Of a stretch of 55,148 nt of DNA, positions 34,100 to 42,344 are shown in pieces (within the stretch, counting starts at the first letter, position 1; every line of letters starts with the position of its first letter). This stretch comes from an uncultured Clostridia bacterium (lineage in GTDB: Bacteria; Bacillota; Clostridia; Christensenellales; Aristaeellaceae). The notes below the pieces were generated by a model that was not told the origin of the DNA, ran no database searches, and worked only from the letters and a program-made list of their open reading frames with translations. The position numbers and the translations under genes are program-made. The stretch is from NCBI GenBank assembly GCA_934647305.1, contig CAKUFI010000011.1, forward strand, positions 1-55,148. The letters are read 5' to 3'.

Positions 34100-35185
34100 T
34101 TATTCGGCGATGACCTCGTCGCCCTCGTTCAGGCCCGAGAGGATTTCGATCTGGCCGTTCGCGGCCAGGCCGGTCGTCACCTCGCGGAAGCGGCGAATGC
34201 CCTCCTCGTCCAGGTAATAGACCACCTGCTTCTCGCCCATCATGCTGACCGCCTTTTCGGGCAGCAGCAGCGCGTCCTCGCGCCTGTCCAGAACCAGCTC
34301 CAGCGTGCCGCGGTCGTTGTCCTCCAGGTCGAGCGCCGGCTGGGTCAGCTTGAAGTAGACCACGCCGCGTTTGCCCTCGATTTTTTCCGTTTCGGGCAGG
34401 CCCAGCTCCTTTTCAGTCGTGACGACGGCCTCGTATTCCCGCTTGTTGACCGTGATGACGCGCGTTTCGCCGGGAGTGAAGCGGTTCCAGTGCTCGGTTT
34501 CGGCCCGGAACAGCGAGAGCGTCGAGTCGGCCACGGTGATGACCCGCTCGCCCAGCGTGCTGCGCGCGCCCTCGGAGAAGGTGCGCACATAGGTCACCGT
34601 GCCGCTCAGCGTGGCCACCAGCTGGCGGTCAGAGAGCTGCTTTTCGTATTCGGCCAGGCGGTTTCCGGTCAGCAGGCGGCTGTCCTCCAGGCTCTGGCGC
34701 TGGCCGGTATAGCTCTTTTCGAGGGAGCGAAGCGCCTCCTCCAGCCCCTTCGCGTCGCCGGCGTACTGTATGTGCGTCTTTTTTTCGGCCAGGGCCTGCC
34801 GCTCGGTCAGCTGCCGAAGCTGCATTTCCAGGCTGGTCAGCGACTCGCGGCATGATTCGATCTTCTCCTCCACGCCGTTCAGGCGCAGCTGTCCCAGCAC
34901 CTCGCCCGATTGTACCGAGTCGCCCGGGGAGACGAAGATCTCGTCGATATACTCGCCGCCGATCGCGAAGGCCAGCTTTTCCGACTGCACCGGCACGTAG
35001 GCGCAGGTGACCCGAACCGATTTGATCAGCTCGTCCCGCGTGACGCAGGCCAGCTTGTAGCTTCGGGCCTCATAGCTTTTGATCACCGGCGCGCTCTCGA
35101 AGGTTTCTTCTTCGGGCAGCAGCGCGCAGGAGGACAGGCACAGCGCGCATACGAGCAGCGCGGCCAGTTTGATTCGCGTTTGCAA
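34100..35185 (-). CDS. Membrane-fusion (HlyD/MacA-like) lipoprotein adaptor 1
   Basis: A 361-residue lipoprotein, first gene of the operon. The signal peptide has a lipobox (LSSC) at about residues 17-20. Lipoyl motifs (VSPGDSVQSGEVLGQL and ATLSGTVTYVRTFSEGA) surround a coiled coil (about 95-190). It ends in GLNEGDEVIAE. The start is TTG at 35185, 10 bases after AAGGAG; no ATG is in a sensible place. The three adaptors share architecture but are clearly diverged. The promoter and inverted repeat at 35224-35270 lie upstream. Confidence 0.85.
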   Translation of the reverse strand: MQTRIKLAALLVCALCLSSCALLPEEETFESAPVIKSYEARSYKLACVTRDELIKSVRVTCAYVPVQSEKLAFAIGGEYIDEIFVSPGDSVQSGEVLGQLRLNGVEEKIESCRESLTSLEMQLRQLTERQALAEKKTHIQYAGDAKGLEEALRSLEKSYTGQRQSLEDSRLLTGNRLAEYEKQLSDRQLVATLSGTVTYVRTFSEGARSTLGERVITVADSTLSLFRAETEHWNRFTPGETRVITVNKREYEAVVTTEKELGLPETEKIEGKRGVVYFKLTQPALDLEDNDRGTLELVLDRREDALLLPEKAVSMMGEKQVVYYLDEEGIRRFREVTTGLAANGQIEILSGLNEGDEVIAE

Positions 35186-35223
35186 AGTGTGTCAGCTCCT
35201 TGTGTGTCAGGGTGTTCCTACCC

Positions 35224-35252
35224 ATTATAGCATGGAACGATTCGCTTGTGAA
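35224..35252 (-). promoter_or_regulatory. Promoter of the adaptor-exporter operon
   Basis: On the minus strand TTCACA (35247-35252), 17-base spacer, TATAAT (35224-35229), 39 bases before the TTG start. Confidence 0.65.
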
Positions 35253-35270
35253 TCCGAATCTTTTCACAAG
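35245..35270. promoter_or_regulatory. Inverted repeat, candidate repressor operator
   Basis: Perfect 8-bp arms CTTGTGAA (35245-35252) and TTCACAAG (35263-35270) with a 10-bp centre overlap the -35 element of the exporter promoter. This suits a dimeric repressor, and no regulator gene is adjacent. Confidence 0.5.
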
Positions 35271-35396
35271 ATGCGGTAAAACCTCGATTTTTGCGCGAAA
35301 AAGTCCGAAACGGGGTCAAGCGCCGCCTGGCACGCCTGGAAAAGGCAAAGATTGAACGCATCCGCATAAAATACAGGTAAAGTTGGCGGGGACGGG

Positions 35397-35424
35397 TTGC
35401 AAATCAGGCGGCGAGTGATATAAT
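35397..35424 (+). promoter_or_regulatory. Promoter of the rnf operon
   Basis: TTGCAA (35397-35402), 16-base spacer, TATAAT (35419-35424), 62 bases before the rnfC start. Bases 35186-35486 hold only this and the divergent exporter promoter. Confidence 0.7.
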
Positions 35425-35486
35425 AAATGATATGGAGCTATGCAGTATTTGATATGCTTTTATCGATAAGAAGGAGTGTGATTGGG

Positions 35487-36803
35487 TTGAGAAACACCTT
35501 TCGCGGAGGCATTCACCCGCGCGAGCGCTTCGGCGGCAAGGCGGTGACCAGAAAGCTGCCGGTCGAGGTCATGCCCGCGCCCGCGCAGGTGGCGATTCTC
35601 CTGTCCCAGCACGTAGGTGCGCCCTGCAAGAGCCTGGTCAAGGCAGGCGACCGCGTGCTGCTGGGCCAGAAGATCGGCGAGCCGGCCGGGTTCATGGGCG
35701 CGCCGGTGCACGCCAGCGTGTCGGGCACGGTGAAGGGAATCGTGACGCGGACGATGGCGAACGGCGTGCCGGGCGAGGCGATACTGATCGACAACGACTT
35801 TCAGGACGAGGTGGCCGAACCGCTGGGCGACCTGGGCGACCCGCTCAAGGCCGATCCGGCGGCGCTGCTGGCACGGATTCGCGAGTGCGGCTGCGTGGGC
35901 CTGGGCGGCGCGTGCTTTCCCACCCAGGTGAAGCTGTCGCCCCCCGCCGACAAGCCGATCGACACGGTGATATTGAACGGCGCGGAGTGCGAGCCCTACC
36001 TCACCGGCGACCATCGCGCGATGCTGGAGAAATCCGGCCTGATCGCGGACGGACTGCGCCTGGCGATGTACATACTGGGCGCCAAGAGGGGCGTGGTCGC
36101 GGTCGAGGACAACAAGCCGGACGCGGCCGAGTGCATGGCGGCGGCTGTGCGGGAGATTCCCGGGGCGAGCATGCGCCTTGTAAAGGCCAAGTATCCGCAG
36201 GGCGGCGAGAAGCAGCTCATCAAGGTCATCACCGGGCGGGAGGTGCCCTCGGGCAAGCTGCCGATGGACGCGGGCTGCGTGGTGATGAACGTGTCGAGCG
36301 CGGCGGCGGTGTCCGAGGCAATCCGCGAGGGCAGGCCGCTCATCGAGCGCGTGATGACGGTTTCCGGCCTGGTCGAGCGGCCGGCCAACCTGCGGGTGCG
36401 CATCGGCACGTCGATCGGCGAGGTGCTGGCGCAGTGCGGCGGGGTGAAGGGCGAGCCGAACCGGCTGATCCTGGGCGGGCCGATGATGGGCCTGTCGGGC
36501 TACGACCTGACCACCCCGGTGGCCAAGGGCACGAGTGGCCTGGTGCTGCTGCGCGACGAGACGCCCGAACACACGCCCATCGGCAGCTGCATCCGCTGCG
36601 GGGCCTGCGTCGCCGCCTGCCCGATGCGCCTGATGCCGCTGGAGCTGAGCCGCCTGGCCGAAAAGGGAGATTTCGAGGCCTGCCGACGCGAGCACGCGCT
36701 GGACTGCATCGAATGCGGCTCATGCAGCTACGGCTGTCCGGCCAAGCTGCCGCTGGTTCACAACATTCGCGTCGCCAAGCGTTTCCTGGCGCGCAGGCGA
36801 TAA
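35487..36803 (+). CDS. rnfC: Rnf complex subunit C
   Basis: A 438-residue peripheral subunit that binds NADH/FMN and carries two [4Fe-4S] clusters (CIRCGACVAACP and CIECGSCSYGCP) near the C-terminus. The FRGGIHPRE opening, GGACFPTQVKL and NGAECEPYLTGDHR are family motifs. TTG 35487 is chosen because the family starts just before FRGGIHP and AAGGAG lies 10 bases upstream; the longer frame to 35427 has no ribosome site. It is the first gene of the operon rnfCDGEAB. Confidence 0.93.
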   Translation: MRNTFRGGIHPRERFGGKAVTRKLPVEVMPAPAQVAILLSQHVGAPCKSLVKAGDRVLLGQKIGEPAGFMGAPVHASVSGTVKGIVTRTMANGVPGEAILIDNDFQDEVAEPLGDLGDPLKADPAALLARIRECGCVGLGGACFPTQVKLSPPADKPIDTVILNGAECEPYLTGDHRAMLEKSGLIADGLRLAMYILGAKRGVVAVEDNKPDAAECMAAAVREIPGASMRLVKAKYPQGGEKQLIKVITGREVPSGKLPMDAGCVVMNVSSAAAVSEAIREGRPLIERVMTVSGLVERPANLRVRIGTSIGEVLAQCGGVKGEPNRLILGGPMMGLSGYDLTTPVAKGTSGLVLLRDETPEHTPIGSCIRCGACVAACPMRLMPLELSRLAEKGDFEACRREHALDCIECGSCSYGCPAKLPLVHNIRVAKRFLARRR

Positions 36804-36821
36804 GTGGGGAGGTTGCTTCAC

Positions 36822-37778
36822 ATGCAGAAAACATCCATTCGGCCTTCGTCCTGGCGCGTGACCTCCTCGCCGCACATCCGCAGGCCGCGCACCATCACCT
36901 CGATCATGCTGGACGTAATCATCGCGCTGCTGCCGGCGGGCGTGATGGGCGTGTACTATTTCGGCTACCGGGCGGCGCTGCTGATCGTGGTGTCGGTGGC
37001 CTCGTCGGTGGCCTGGGAGGCGCTGATTCGAAGGGCCATGAAAAAGCCGGTCACGATTCACGACCTGTCGGCGGTGGTGACGGGGATCCTGCTGGCCTAT
37101 AACCTGCCGGTGACCATCCCGCTGTGGGCGCCGGTGATCGCCACCGGCATCGCCATCGTGATCATCAAGCAGCTCTTCGGCGGCCTGGGGCAGAACTTCA
37201 TGAACCCGGCGCTGGCCGCGCGCGCGGTGCTGCTGGCTTCCTGGACCAGCCTGATGTCGAGCGCCGCCTTCACGACCGACGCGGTGACCTCGGCCACCCC
37301 CCTGGTGGCGCAGTACGGCGAGTATTCGCTGACGCAGCTGTTCCTGGGCGACGTGCCCGGCTGCATCGGCGAGACCTGCAAGCTGGCGCTGCTCCTGGGC
37401 GGCATCTACCTGATGGCGAGGCGGGTCATTTCCTGGCGCATCCCGCTGACCATGATCGCCACGGTGTTCGTGTGCTTCTGGGTGGCCAGCGGGCACATCG
37501 TGGGCACGGTCGATTCGGCGCTGTACCAGATTCTCTCAGGCGGCCTGTTCCTGGGCGCGTTCTTCATCGCGACCGACTACGCCACCTCGCCGGTCACGCC
37601 GGTAGGACGGCTGATTATGGGCGTGGGCTGCGGCCTGCTCATCTTCATCATCCGGCGCTGCAACCCCTCCTATCCGGAGGGCTTCAGCTACGCCATACTG
37701 GTCATGAACCTGGCCACGCCGCTGATCGACCGGTTCACCCGGCCGCGCGTTTACGGGGAGGGAAGAAAGCATGCGTGA
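36822..37778 (+). CDS. rnfD: Rnf complex subunit D
   Basis: A 318-residue membrane subunit with about ten hydrophobic segments and the flavinylation site motif TSATPL (near residue 155), where FMN is attached through Thr. The N-terminal SSPHIRRPRTITSIMLDV is typical. GGGGAGG precedes ATG 36822. It overlaps rnfG by 8 bases. Confidence 0.95.
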   Translation: MQKTSIRPSSWRVTSSPHIRRPRTITSIMLDVIIALLPAGVMGVYYFGYRAALLIVVSVASSVAWEALIRRAMKKPVTIHDLSAVVTGILLAYNLPVTIPLWAPVIATGIAIVIIKQLFGGLGQNFMNPALAARAVLLASWTSLMSSAAFTTDAVTSATPLVAQYGEYSLTQLFLGDVPGCIGETCKLALLLGGIYLMARRVISWRIPLTMIATVFVCFWVASGHIVGTVDSALYQILSGGLFLGAFFIATDYATSPVTPVGRLIMGVGCGLLIFIIRRCNPSYPEGFSYAILVMNLATPLIDRFTRPRVYGEGRKHA

Positions 37779-38661
37779 GATTGTTCATCTGGCCCTGCGG
37801 CTGCTAGCCTTCTGCCTGGCGGCGGGCGTGCTGCTGGCCGCGACCAACGCGCTGACCAAAGGGCCGATCGCCTACCAGGCCGACCTGACCGCGCAGAATG
37901 CCCGCAAGCAGGTGCTGACCGAGGCCTCCTCCTTCCAAAAGCTGTCGGGCGGCGGCGACCCGGCCTATCCGCACCTGACCGCGGTCTACGAGGGCGTGGA
38001 CAAGGACGGCGTGGTGGGCTACACGTTCTCGCTCTCGCCGATGGGCTTCAAGGCGGTGATCGAGATGACGCTGGGCATCAATAAAAACGGCGCGATTACC
38101 GCCCTGTCGGTGGACAGTCAGTCCGAAACCGCCGGCCTGGGCACCAAGATCACCACGGATTCCTACCTGCGCCAGTATCAGGGCGCGGCGGCCGATTCCG
38201 CCACATTGACCGAGCAGATTGACGGCATCACCGGCGCGACCGTGACCAGCAAGGCCGTGGTCAGCGCGGTGGGCGAGGCTGTGAGCTACGCCGAGCGCGA
38301 GCTGGGCGTGACGGGCAGGGCCGACGCGGGGCTGGCGGGCAGCCAGTACCTGACCGACGCGGAGCTGAAGCTGGTGTCGCTCATCGACGGCGGCCGCACG
38401 ATCACGAGCCTGCCGCCCTATCAGTCGCTGGGCTACGAGGCGATCGAGGCGGTTTATCAGATCGACGTGAAGGGGAAAAACGCCTACGTGATCACCCTTG
38501 ACGCGGACGGCGAGATCTATGAGGCCGCCTTCGACGAGAACGGCGAGATGACCCTGTACACCGCGGACGGCCAGGCGGCCGAGCAGACCGGCGGGAAAAT
38601 CGGCGAGGCGCTTTCGCAGGCGCGGGAATTCTATTCGACCTACCTTGCGGGAAAGGAGTGA
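37771..38661 (+). CDS. rnfG: Rnf complex subunit G with an extended C-terminus
   Basis: A 296-residue protein with an N-terminal membrane anchor (about 8-28) and an extracytoplasmic FMN-binding domain. The covalent FMN site is Thr-Gly-Ala-Thr at residues 154-157 (DGITGATVTSK). Usual RnfG proteins have about 180-220 residues. Here about 105 further residues after residue 190 (YLTDAELKLVSLIDGG ... EFYSTYLAGKE) form an extra domain of alternating strands that I do not recognise. It overlaps rnfD by 8 bases, and its TGA is 5 bases before the rnfE start. Confidence 0.93.
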   Translation: MREIVHLALRLLAFCLAAGVLLAATNALTKGPIAYQADLTAQNARKQVLTEASSFQKLSGGGDPAYPHLTAVYEGVDKDGVVGYTFSLSPMGFKAVIEMTLGINKNGAITALSVDSQSETAGLGTKITTDSYLRQYQGAAADSATLTEQIDGITGATVTSKAVVSAVGEAVSYAERELGVTGRADAGLAGSQYLTDAELKLVSLIDGGRTITSLPPYQSLGYEAIEAVYQIDVKGKNAYVITLDADGEIYEAAFDENGEMTLYTADGQAAEQTGGKIGEALSQAREFYSTYLAGKE

Positions 38662-38666
38662 GGCGC

Positions 38667-39299
38667 GTGAAGACTTCCTATAAGGACATGAAGCGGATCG
38701 TGATGAACGGCTTAGTGACCGAGAACCCCACCTTCCGCCTGGTGCTGGGCATGTGCCCCACGCTGGCCATCACCACCGCCGCGGTCAACGGCCTGGGCAT
38801 GGGGCTGGCCACCACGTTCGTGCTGATGTGCTCCAACCTGGTCATTTCGCTGCTCAGGCGGCTGATTCCCGAGCGCATCCGCATTCCCGCCTTTATCATC
38901 ATCATCGCGACCTTCGTGACGATGGTGGAAATGCTGATGAAGGCGTTTCTGCCCGCGCTCAACCGGACGCTGGGCATCTACATTCCCCTGATCGTGGTCA
39001 ACTGCATCATCTTCGCCCGGGCGGAGTCGTTCGCGTTCCGAAACCCGCCGCTCGAGTCGCTGCTGGACGGGCTGGGCATGGGGCTGGGCTTCACCGGGGC
39101 GATCACGCTGCTGGCCGCCATCCGCGAGCTGATCGGCGCGGGCACGCTCTTCGGGGCGCAGGTCATGCCGCTGAGCTATCAGCCCATGGCCATCGTGACC
39201 ATGACCCCGGGCGGGTTCATCGTGCTGGGCTTCCTGCTGGCGTTCATCAACTGGCTGACCCGCCTGCACGAGCGGAAAAAGAAGGAGGCGCAGGCATGA
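38667..39299 (+). CDS. rnfE: Rnf complex subunit E
   Basis: A 210-residue membrane subunit of the RnfA/RnfE pair, with six hydrophobic segments. The opening NGLVTENPTFRLVLGMCPTLAIT and the Cys-containing IVVNCIIFARAE are family motifs that help bind the intramembrane cluster. GTG 38667 follows GGAG at about 10 bases. GTG 38658, overlapping rnfG, is the alternative. It shares an ATGA overlap with rnfA. Confidence 0.93.
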   Translation: MKTSYKDMKRIVMNGLVTENPTFRLVLGMCPTLAITTAAVNGLGMGLATTFVLMCSNLVISLLRRLIPERIRIPAFIIIIATFVTMVEMLMKAFLPALNRTLGIYIPLIVVNCIIFARAESFAFRNPPLESLLDGLGMGLGFTGAITLLAAIRELIGAGTLFGAQVMPLSYQPMAIVTMTPGGFIVLGFLLAFINWLTRLHERKKKEAQA

Positions 39300-39871
39300 A
39301 TCCACTGATGATCCTGATCGTCGCGATCACGGCGAACAACTTTATCTTCTCGAAGTCGCTGGGCATCTGCGCGTTCCTGGGCGTGTCCAAAAAGCTCGAG
39401 ACCGCGTTCGGCATGGGCATGGCGGTGACGTTCGTCATGGCCATCGCCTCGCTGGTGACCTACTTCGTGCAGTATTACCTGCTGGTGCCGCTGGGGCTGG
39501 AGTACATGCAGACCATCGCGTTTATCCTGGTCATCGCGGTGCTGGTGCAGATGGTCGAGCTGGTGCTCAGGAAGACCAGCCAGGCGCTGTATCAGGCGCT
39601 GGGCGTGTACCTGCCGCTGATTACCACCAACTGCGCCGTGCTGGGCGTGACCCTGCTCAACATCACCGAGGGCTACAGTCTGATCGGCTGCGTGGCCAAC
39701 GGCGTGGGCGGCGCGCTGGGCTTCACGCTGGCCATCGTGCTCATGGCGGGCATCCGTGAGCGCATGGCAGGCAGCGACATGCCCCCCTGGATGGACGGCT
39801 TCCCGGGCGCGCTGATCACCGCGGGGCTGATGTCCATCGCCTTCCTGGGCTTCAACGGCCTGTCCTTCTGA
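39296..39871 (+). CDS. rnfA: Rnf complex subunit A
   Basis: A 191-residue membrane subunit with six hydrophobic segments, inverted in topology relative to RnfE. The motifs ANNFIFSKSLGICAFLG and PLITTNCAVLGV contain the Cys that bind the [2Fe-2S] cluster together with RnfE. Its ATG overlaps the rnfE TGA, and an AAGGAGG site lies within the last rnfE codons. Confidence 0.95.
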   Translation: MNPLMILIVAITANNFIFSKSLGICAFLGVSKKLETAFGMGMAVTFVMAIASLVTYFVQYYLLVPLGLEYMQTIAFILVIAVLVQMVELVLRKTSQALYQALGVYLPLITTNCAVLGVTLLNITEGYSLIGCVANGVGGALGFTLAIVLMAGIRERMAGSDMPPWMDGFPGALITAGLMSIAFLGFNGLSF

Positions 39872-39892
39872 GCCGGTGAAAGGAGAACGCAT

Positions 39893-40897
39893 ATGAGCAA
39901 CATCATTAAGGCGGCCCTGATGCTGGGCGGGCTGGGGGCGGTGTTCGGCGCGCTGCTGGCCGTCGTGGGCAGGCTGTTCAGCGTGCCCGAGGACGCGCGA
40001 AAGAGCGCGCTGCGCGAGTGCCTGCCCGGCGCGAACTGCGGCGGCTGCGGCTTTGCGGGCTGCGACGCGTATGCCGAGGCGGTCGCCAGCGGCAGCGCCC
40101 CGGTGGGCAAGTGCCCGGTGGGCGGCGACGCGGCGGCGCAGAAGATGGCCGACATCATGGGCGTGACGGTCGAGGCGGTCGAGCCGCTCGTGGCCACCGT
40201 CATGTGCCGCGGCAGTCTGGACAGCTGTCACGTCCGCTTCGAGTACGAGGGCCCGCAGTCCTGCAGGAGCGCCTCGCTGGCCGCGTTTGGCGACAAGGAC
40301 TGCCGCTTTTCCTGCCTGGGCTACGGCGACTGCGCGGTGAAGTGTCCCTTCGGGGCGATCAAAGTGGGGTCTGACCGGCTGGCGCGCATCGACGCGTCGC
40401 TGTGCCAGGGCTGCGGCAAGTGCGTGGAGACCTGTCCGCGCGGCGTGATCGCGCTGGTGCCCCGCAAGAATCCGGTGCACGTGGTCTGCTCGGCGCTTGA
40501 CAAGGGCAAGACCGTGCGCGACCACTGCACCTCCGGCTGCATCGGCTGCGGCAAGTGCGCGCGCAGCTGCGACTTCGGCGCGCTGACCATGCAGAACAAC
40601 CTGCCCCATATCGACGCGGAAAAGTGCGTGGGCTGCATGCGCTGCGCCGACAGCTGCCCCACCGGCGCGCTGCAGGCCAACGAGGAAATGCGCCGCCGCG
40701 CCGTTATTCGCTACGACCGCTGCACGGGCTGCGGCTCCTGCCAGGATGCCTGCCGCTACAACGCCGTCATGGGCAACATCGGACACCCGCACGGCGTGAT
40801 CGCCTGGAACTGCGTCGGCTGCGGCCAGTGCGAGGACAAGTGTCCCGAAAAGTGCATCCGCATGGTGCATGGCGAGAACCTGCGCGCGCGGAAGTGA
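39893..40897 (+). CDS. rnfB: Rnf complex subunit B, polyferredoxin type
   Basis: A 334-residue subunit with one N-terminal membrane segment (about 5-28) and the conserved CLPGANCGGCGFAGC cluster motif. By eye a tail with six Cys-rich ferredoxin motifs follows, among them CQGCGKCVETCP, CIGCGKCARSC, CVGCMRCADSCP, CTGCGSCQDAC and CVGCGQCEDKCP. It accepts electrons from reduced ferredoxin. The long Clostridia form carries more clusters than the ~190-residue proteobacterial one. AAAGGAG precedes ATG 39893. Confidence 0.94.
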   Translation: MSNIIKAALMLGGLGAVFGALLAVVGRLFSVPEDARKSALRECLPGANCGGCGFAGCDAYAEAVASGSAPVGKCPVGGDAAAQKMADIMGVTVEAVEPLVATVMCRGSLDSCHVRFEYEGPQSCRSASLAAFGDKDCRFSCLGYGDCAVKCPFGAIKVGSDRLARIDASLCQGCGKCVETCPRGVIALVPRKNPVHVVCSALDKGKTVRDHCTSGCIGCGKCARSCDFGALTMQNNLPHIDAEKCVGCMRCADSCPTGALQANEEMRRRAVIRYDRCTGCGSCQDACRYNAVMGNIGHPHGVIAWNCVGCGQCEDKCPEKCIRMVHGENLRARK

Positions 40898-40907
40898 AAG
40901 GAAATCC

Positions 40908-40942
40908 GGGGAAGGCGCCCTGACAGAGGAGCCTCCCCTTTT
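40908..40942 (+). terminator. Intrinsic terminator of the rnf operon
   Basis: GGGGAAGGC pairs (with one bulged A) with GCCTCCCC around a 14-nt loop, followed by TTTTC, 10 bases after rnfB. Confidence 0.7.
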
Positions 40943-41113
40943 CATGCGGCCGCTTTGCCCGCCGCCGGAAAAAACAGGCTTTTTCCAGGAAAATTTCTCC
41001 GGCGCAGGCGATTTTCAGGGAACTGTTTTAATCGGCTGTGCGTCTACTGTTTACATGGAGGAAATCCATGGTGACCCGTTTTTGGGGATTCGCATTGACG
41101 AGGAGGCGTTCAC

Positions 41114-42109
41114 ATGAAAAAGAGAATTGCGTGGCTGCTGACGGTTTTGCTGCTGCTGGGCGCATGCGCGCCTGCCCTGGCGGATACCTACGCGGGCGAC
41201 TACGTGTACGCGGATACGCCGCTTGACAGCGTGTCCGACGCGGGACTGCACAACATTGAGCTGGCGGTCGGCGCGCTCAACGGACTGGCGCTGGAGCCGG
41301 GCGAGCTGTTTTCGTTCAACGACACGGTCGGCCCGCGCACGAGGGCAGAGGGCTATCGAGGCGCGCTCAACGGCCGCGGCGTGATGGTCACGGGCGGCGG
41401 CGTGGCGCAGGTGGCCAGCACTATTTACCTGGCCGCGGTGCAGACCAGCGGCGTGACCTTTAACAAGGTGACGGTCTATGGAGACCGCTACGACGGCGAC
41501 TATGTGGACAGCGGCGACGATGCGATCGTGACCGACTACAACAACGATATCGACTTCTCCTTCTGGAACGACACCGACTGCGTGATGCGCTTTTACCTGT
41601 GGATCGACGAGGACAACGAGGTGCTCTCCTGCGGATTGTCGATGGAGGACGATTCCTCGGCGATCGGCTACGCATCCACCCCGCTGTACGGCTCGAACAA
41701 CAAGATCGAGAACATCGAACAGTGCAGCTGGGCGATTTCGGGCGTGACGCTTGAGAGCTATGACCTGTTCTCCTTCAACGGCCTGGTCGGCCCCCGTACG
41801 GCCGAAAAAGGCTACAAAAAGGCGCTCAACGGCCGCGGCGTGACCGTGTACGGCGGCGGCGTGGCGCAGGTGGCCAGTACCGTCTACCTGGCCGTCAAGG
41901 ACCTGGACTGCGTGGAGATCATCGACAAATCCACCTACGGCGACCGGTTCACCGACGGCTACGTCGAGGACACCGACGACGCGATCGTCACCGACTACAA
42001 CGCCGGCACCGACTTCTCCTTCTACTATACCGGCGACGGCGAGCTGCGCATTGAGCTGTCCGTCGAGGACGACGAGCTCTGCTGCCAGGTATACGAGACG
42101 CTCTACTGA
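41114..42109 (+). CDS. Secreted protein with two tandem VanW-type domains
   Basis: A 331-residue exported protein with signal peptide (residues 1 to about 23, ending ALA). Two copies of the VanW core (about 30-170 and 190-325) share LFSFN-(x3)-VGPRT-(x3)-GY, ALNGRGV and GGGVAQVAST followed by YLA. Canonical VanW has Cys in GGVCQVSST. Both copies here have Ala in its place and conserve Asp-rich YGDR and DDAIVTDYN segments. VanW domains have no proven enzymatic activity; a cell-envelope role is probable. GAGGAGG precedes ATG 41114. Repeat cluster 3 begins right after the stop codon. Confidence 0.82.
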   Translation: MKKRIAWLLTVLLLLGACAPALADTYAGDYVYADTPLDSVSDAGLHNIELAVGALNGLALEPGELFSFNDTVGPRTRAEGYRGALNGRGVMVTGGGVAQVASTIYLAAVQTSGVTFNKVTVYGDRYDGDYVDSGDDAIVTDYNNDIDFSFWNDTDCVMRFYLWIDEDNEVLSCGLSMEDDSSAIGYASTPLYGSNNKIENIEQCSWAISGVTLESYDLFSFNGLVGPRTAEKGYKKALNGRGVTVYGGGVAQVASTVYLAVKDLDCVEIIDKSTYGDRFTDGYVEDTDDAIVTDYNAGTDFSFYYTGDGELRIELSVEDDELCCQVYETLY

Positions 42110-42313
42110 CCACCGGGCAGTGCCCGGCTCCACTTGCTGCCGCCGAATAGAACGCGAAATCAGCCGCCATAGATTAAAGCGGCTGATTTCTCGGGTTTTC
42201 CGGAATTCTCCGGAAAACTCTTGCCGGCGCTGCCGGTCGGCAGTGCTGACAGCCACCCGCTTCTGCCAGACTAAACGCGAAACCAGCCGCCATCGATTGA
42301 CGCGGCTGGTTTC
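42110..42313 (+). repeat. Composite hairpin repeat cluster 3
   Basis: A CCGGGCA/TGCCCGG palindrome starts 3 bases after the VanW-gene stop codon, followed by CCACTTGCTGCCG. The main stem at 42156-42190 is GAAATCAGCCGC/GCGGCTGATTTC, loop CATAGATTAAA. The second stem at 42195-42218 is GTTTTCCGGA/TCCGGAAAAC, loop ATTC. Another palindrome block precedes a second main stem at 42279-42313 (GAAACCAGCCGC/GCGGCTGGTTTC, loop CATCGATTGAC). It lies between converging genes. Confidence 0.9.
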
Positions 42314-42344
42314 TTTGATTTTTCGGGCTTCTCTGCCCGTCTGT

